Source of the DNA: Doryteuthis pealeii | Lineage: Eukaryota > Mollusca > Cephalopoda > Myopsida > Loliginidae | Assembly: GCA_023376005.1 (NCBI GenBank) | Contig: CM042181.1 | Location: 26,155,042-26,219,041, forward strand | Direction of reading: 5' to 3' | Length of the DNA: 64,000 bases | Part shown: piece after piece, positions 61,541 through 64,000 of the stretch | Layout of the letters: every line of letters starts with the position of its first letter | Position numbering within the stretch: the stretch's first letter is position 1 | Translations under genes and position numbers: made by a program | Notes under the pieces: generated by a model | What the model was told of the DNA's origin: nothing | Databases searched by the model: none | Seen by the model: the letters and a program-made list of their open reading frames with translations, nothing else

Positions 61541-64000
61541 GTTCTAATTAATTATAGTGTGATGCCTTATACCAATTAATTTTTATCTGTTTTGTGTAAC
61601 CCTTACCTGCGCACATGCCTTTTATTGCTTGAAGCAGCTTTTGGGCATTAAACAGTTAAATTGCTTTCTTCAACAAATGCTGAATTCAATTATTTATTGG
61701 CAATGACACCAAACATTGTTTTTTTTTTTGTTTTCAATTTGATGCTCCTATCTCTATTGTGGCAATTTGCTACCAACCTTATACTAAATTTTACGCTTGT
61801 TGTAAATCTTGGCTGTATGTGCTTGTTATTGTTGTAGAAAATATACCTTTCTAAAATCCAAGTGTACATTTAGAAACATTAACTGTGTTAATTTCAAACT
61901 TCACACATTAATAATTGTCAGAATTGTTTTAGCCAATGTTTAAAATCATAGTTTACGCTAGAAGTGAAGTTTTGAATTTTAATGCTCAAAATAAAAGATT
62001 TAAGTAATTTCATGTATTTATAAATTCACTAAAGTATGATATGAAAAACCAAATAAAAACTAAAAACAATGAATAATAATGTATTTACTTGATTTTCAAA
62101 AAGTCAATAAAAATAGTTATTGTCTATTTTCCTGAAAATTTGCACAAAAAAATCATCTGCCTATTGTAAACAATTGGTTGGTATGTAAAGTGTTAAATAT
62201 CTTTTCAGGTTGGGTTTGTTGAAAGATTTCTGGAAATTTAAGTTAGTTCAGTGTAACAATGTATAAAGATATGATCATAGCTTCTTCTGTTTCTAATATT
62301 TCTCCTTACTATTCAATATTAATATACTAAAAGGACTTAAATTACTTCCAAGGATAGAAAACAATTATATATATCTAGGATATAGTGTAGACATAGTCAA
62401 TGGTGCTTAGTGACTCAATTTCTTGCATATGCGATCATCAGAACATTGGTTCTCTTTAAGCTATATATATGTATAACACTAAATTAATAGTTTTAATATA
62501 TTTCAGTTTATTAAAACCAAAACCTGGTTATTAAATTTCTTGAAATGAATTATTTGTAGTAAATATTAGGTGTTAAATGTATTTGAATCAAAATATTTTT
62601 CTCATATTTTGTTTAATTATTCTGACCAAAACCATTTTACTTTTTATTTGTCAAGAGATTGCTTGTTGGCTAAATTTAATGTAGCAAAATCTTGCACTGA
62701 AATTTGTCGACTTTTTGCACCAAATGTTTTTTTTTTGTCTTTTGTTTTAAGTGAGTTATTTTCTCCAACCTCACAAACATTACCTACATTTTTTTACCTT
62801 TTTTCTCTCAACATATTGCTGATTTTCATCCATTTCCCTCATAGCAACTATAGGTAAAAAGAAAATGAAACTTAACCTCCATTGTTCAGTTTGTTTCCAG
62901 TTTATCAAAGAAATGAACAACTTTTAGTTTAAGTTAGAATAAGAAAGTATAAATTTTATTATTGTAATTCATTTGAAAGATCATCTGCAATTGTCTAATT
63001 TTTGTTTCCCTCCCACTTCTTTCTTCATCCTGCATCTCTTTTTATTATTGTTTCTAATAAGTAATTGTATGGTGTGTATTATTTAGATTTAATTAAATAA
63101 ATTTTACTTACCTTTGTTGTTACAAGAAAATAAAACCATTTACAGTTAAATCTTTCTTTTTTGTTGCCTTTTAGGAAAACCTTCCAAACTATTCTCCATT
63201 TTTACTGAATTAATCTTTTATCAGATTAAACAAGGATAAAGACCCTAAATAAATTTTGTGGATAATAGTTTAAATCCTAAATATTCTATATACCAGGCAT
63301 GAGAAACCTTTTTTAAGAAGCTAGTTGCATGGGATATGGCTTATCAGGTGGGCTGGTAAGAAAAAAAAATTAAAGGTAATTTAAAAAATTTTTTTATTGA
63401 AGATACCTCATTTTCATTACAGAAGCCCATACGCGTAAGGATCTGCTTTAGAAATAGGGAAACGTTGATTTCTTTTGTCTCTTAAATACAAAGATCTTTT
63501 CCATAAAAAAATTGAAGTCTTCTGTATTATATTATTATTGATATCAATATGATGAACACATTCTGCTGCCATGATCCATTATGGAATAATTTAAATAAAA
63601 AATGAATACTTGAAAAATCAATATGATCCATGTAACAAAGAAAAAATTCAATATTTTTATAATCTGTTTCAAAATTTTATTAGAACCATTTTCTTTAAAT
63701 TATAGGTGTATATTTTAATAAACATTATTTTTCTCATGAAATTAGGTGGGCCATTCAGAAAGCAATACAGGCTGTAGTTTGCTCATGTCTGGTATATACA
63801 CGGGTATTAGATTAACGTTGATTGTCAGAAAATCTATTATTTATGGAATTAATTTCTGAAGCCCATAGTTGCTCCTAGTCCTTCCCATTACATATAAATT
63901 TCAACCTTACAAAATTATTACTCATGTATAGGTCTGTCAAGTTTTTTTTCTTTAAAAATTACATCCCCAAGAGCAGATTTTATGGAGAAGTTATCTTTAA
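61541..64000. other. Intron, right end of window
   Basis: No exon or clear repeat recognised. An acceptor-like TTTTGTTGCCTTTTAG ends at 63175 but the following codons are not OGDH-like and soon stop. Confidence 0.55.

Noticed and set aside
63160..63240. Next OGDH exon after the acceptor-like site at 63175
   Set aside because: Codons after the site do not resemble the expected FYGL continuation and meet stops.

Overview
This is eukaryotic, AT-rich, repeat-dense genomic DNA. It is almost entirely intronic and contains part of one recognisable gene on the + strand: 2-oxoglutarate dehydrogenase E1 (OGDH), the thiamine-diphosphate decarboxylase of the mitochondrial TCA cycle. Three OGDH exons are supported by homology and splice sites: a constitutive-looking exon (44336-44521) and two related, alternative-looking versions of the next exon (52831-52933 and 56570-56669). 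I see no bacterial genes, operons, CRISPR, rRNA or functional tRNA genes. Long introns, many tRNA-derived SINEs, MITEs and microsatellites fit an invertebrate with a large genome. A mollusc, possibly a cephalopod, is my best guess; this is inference from the style of the repeats and exons, not proof.

Layout. From 1 to 44335 I recognise no exon, so this is either one very long OGDH intron or intron plus upstream sequence. It holds a perfect recursive-splice (ratchet) motif near 12838, a broken Tc1-like transposon with long inverted repeats (18754-20303), a 435-bp palindromic hAT-type MITE (3432-3866), a complex inverted duplication (36597-37132), several other MITEs, and dozens of SINE and dispersed-repeat copies. 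From 44336 to 56669 lie the OGDH exons, separated by introns of 8309 bp and 3636 bp. From 56670 to 64000 is the start of the next intron, with a 113-bp pyrimidine microsatellite and a few repeats; the following common exon is not in the window.

How it fits together. The exon ending at 44521 ends on a codon boundary. Both later exons start on a codon boundary and end one base into a Gly codon, so either can be joined to the preceding exon and to the same downstream exon. Using both would shift the frame. The first version carries the acidic ADLD motif associated with Ca2+ sensing in animal OGDH; the second lacks it. The locus therefore looks like a splice switch between Ca2+-responsive and Ca2+-insensitive forms of the enzyme. 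This is the most interesting biology in the window.

Repeat families named here: SINE1 (tRNA-like head, about 280 bp), SINE2 (another tRNA-like family), repeat A (about 450-560 bp), repeat B (about 500 bp with a GCCATTAAACAAA-type tail), repeats D and E (short), and MITE families C, F and G plus hAT-like and mariner-like MITEs. Boundaries are by eye and accurate to about 5-15 bp unless a target-site duplication is stated.
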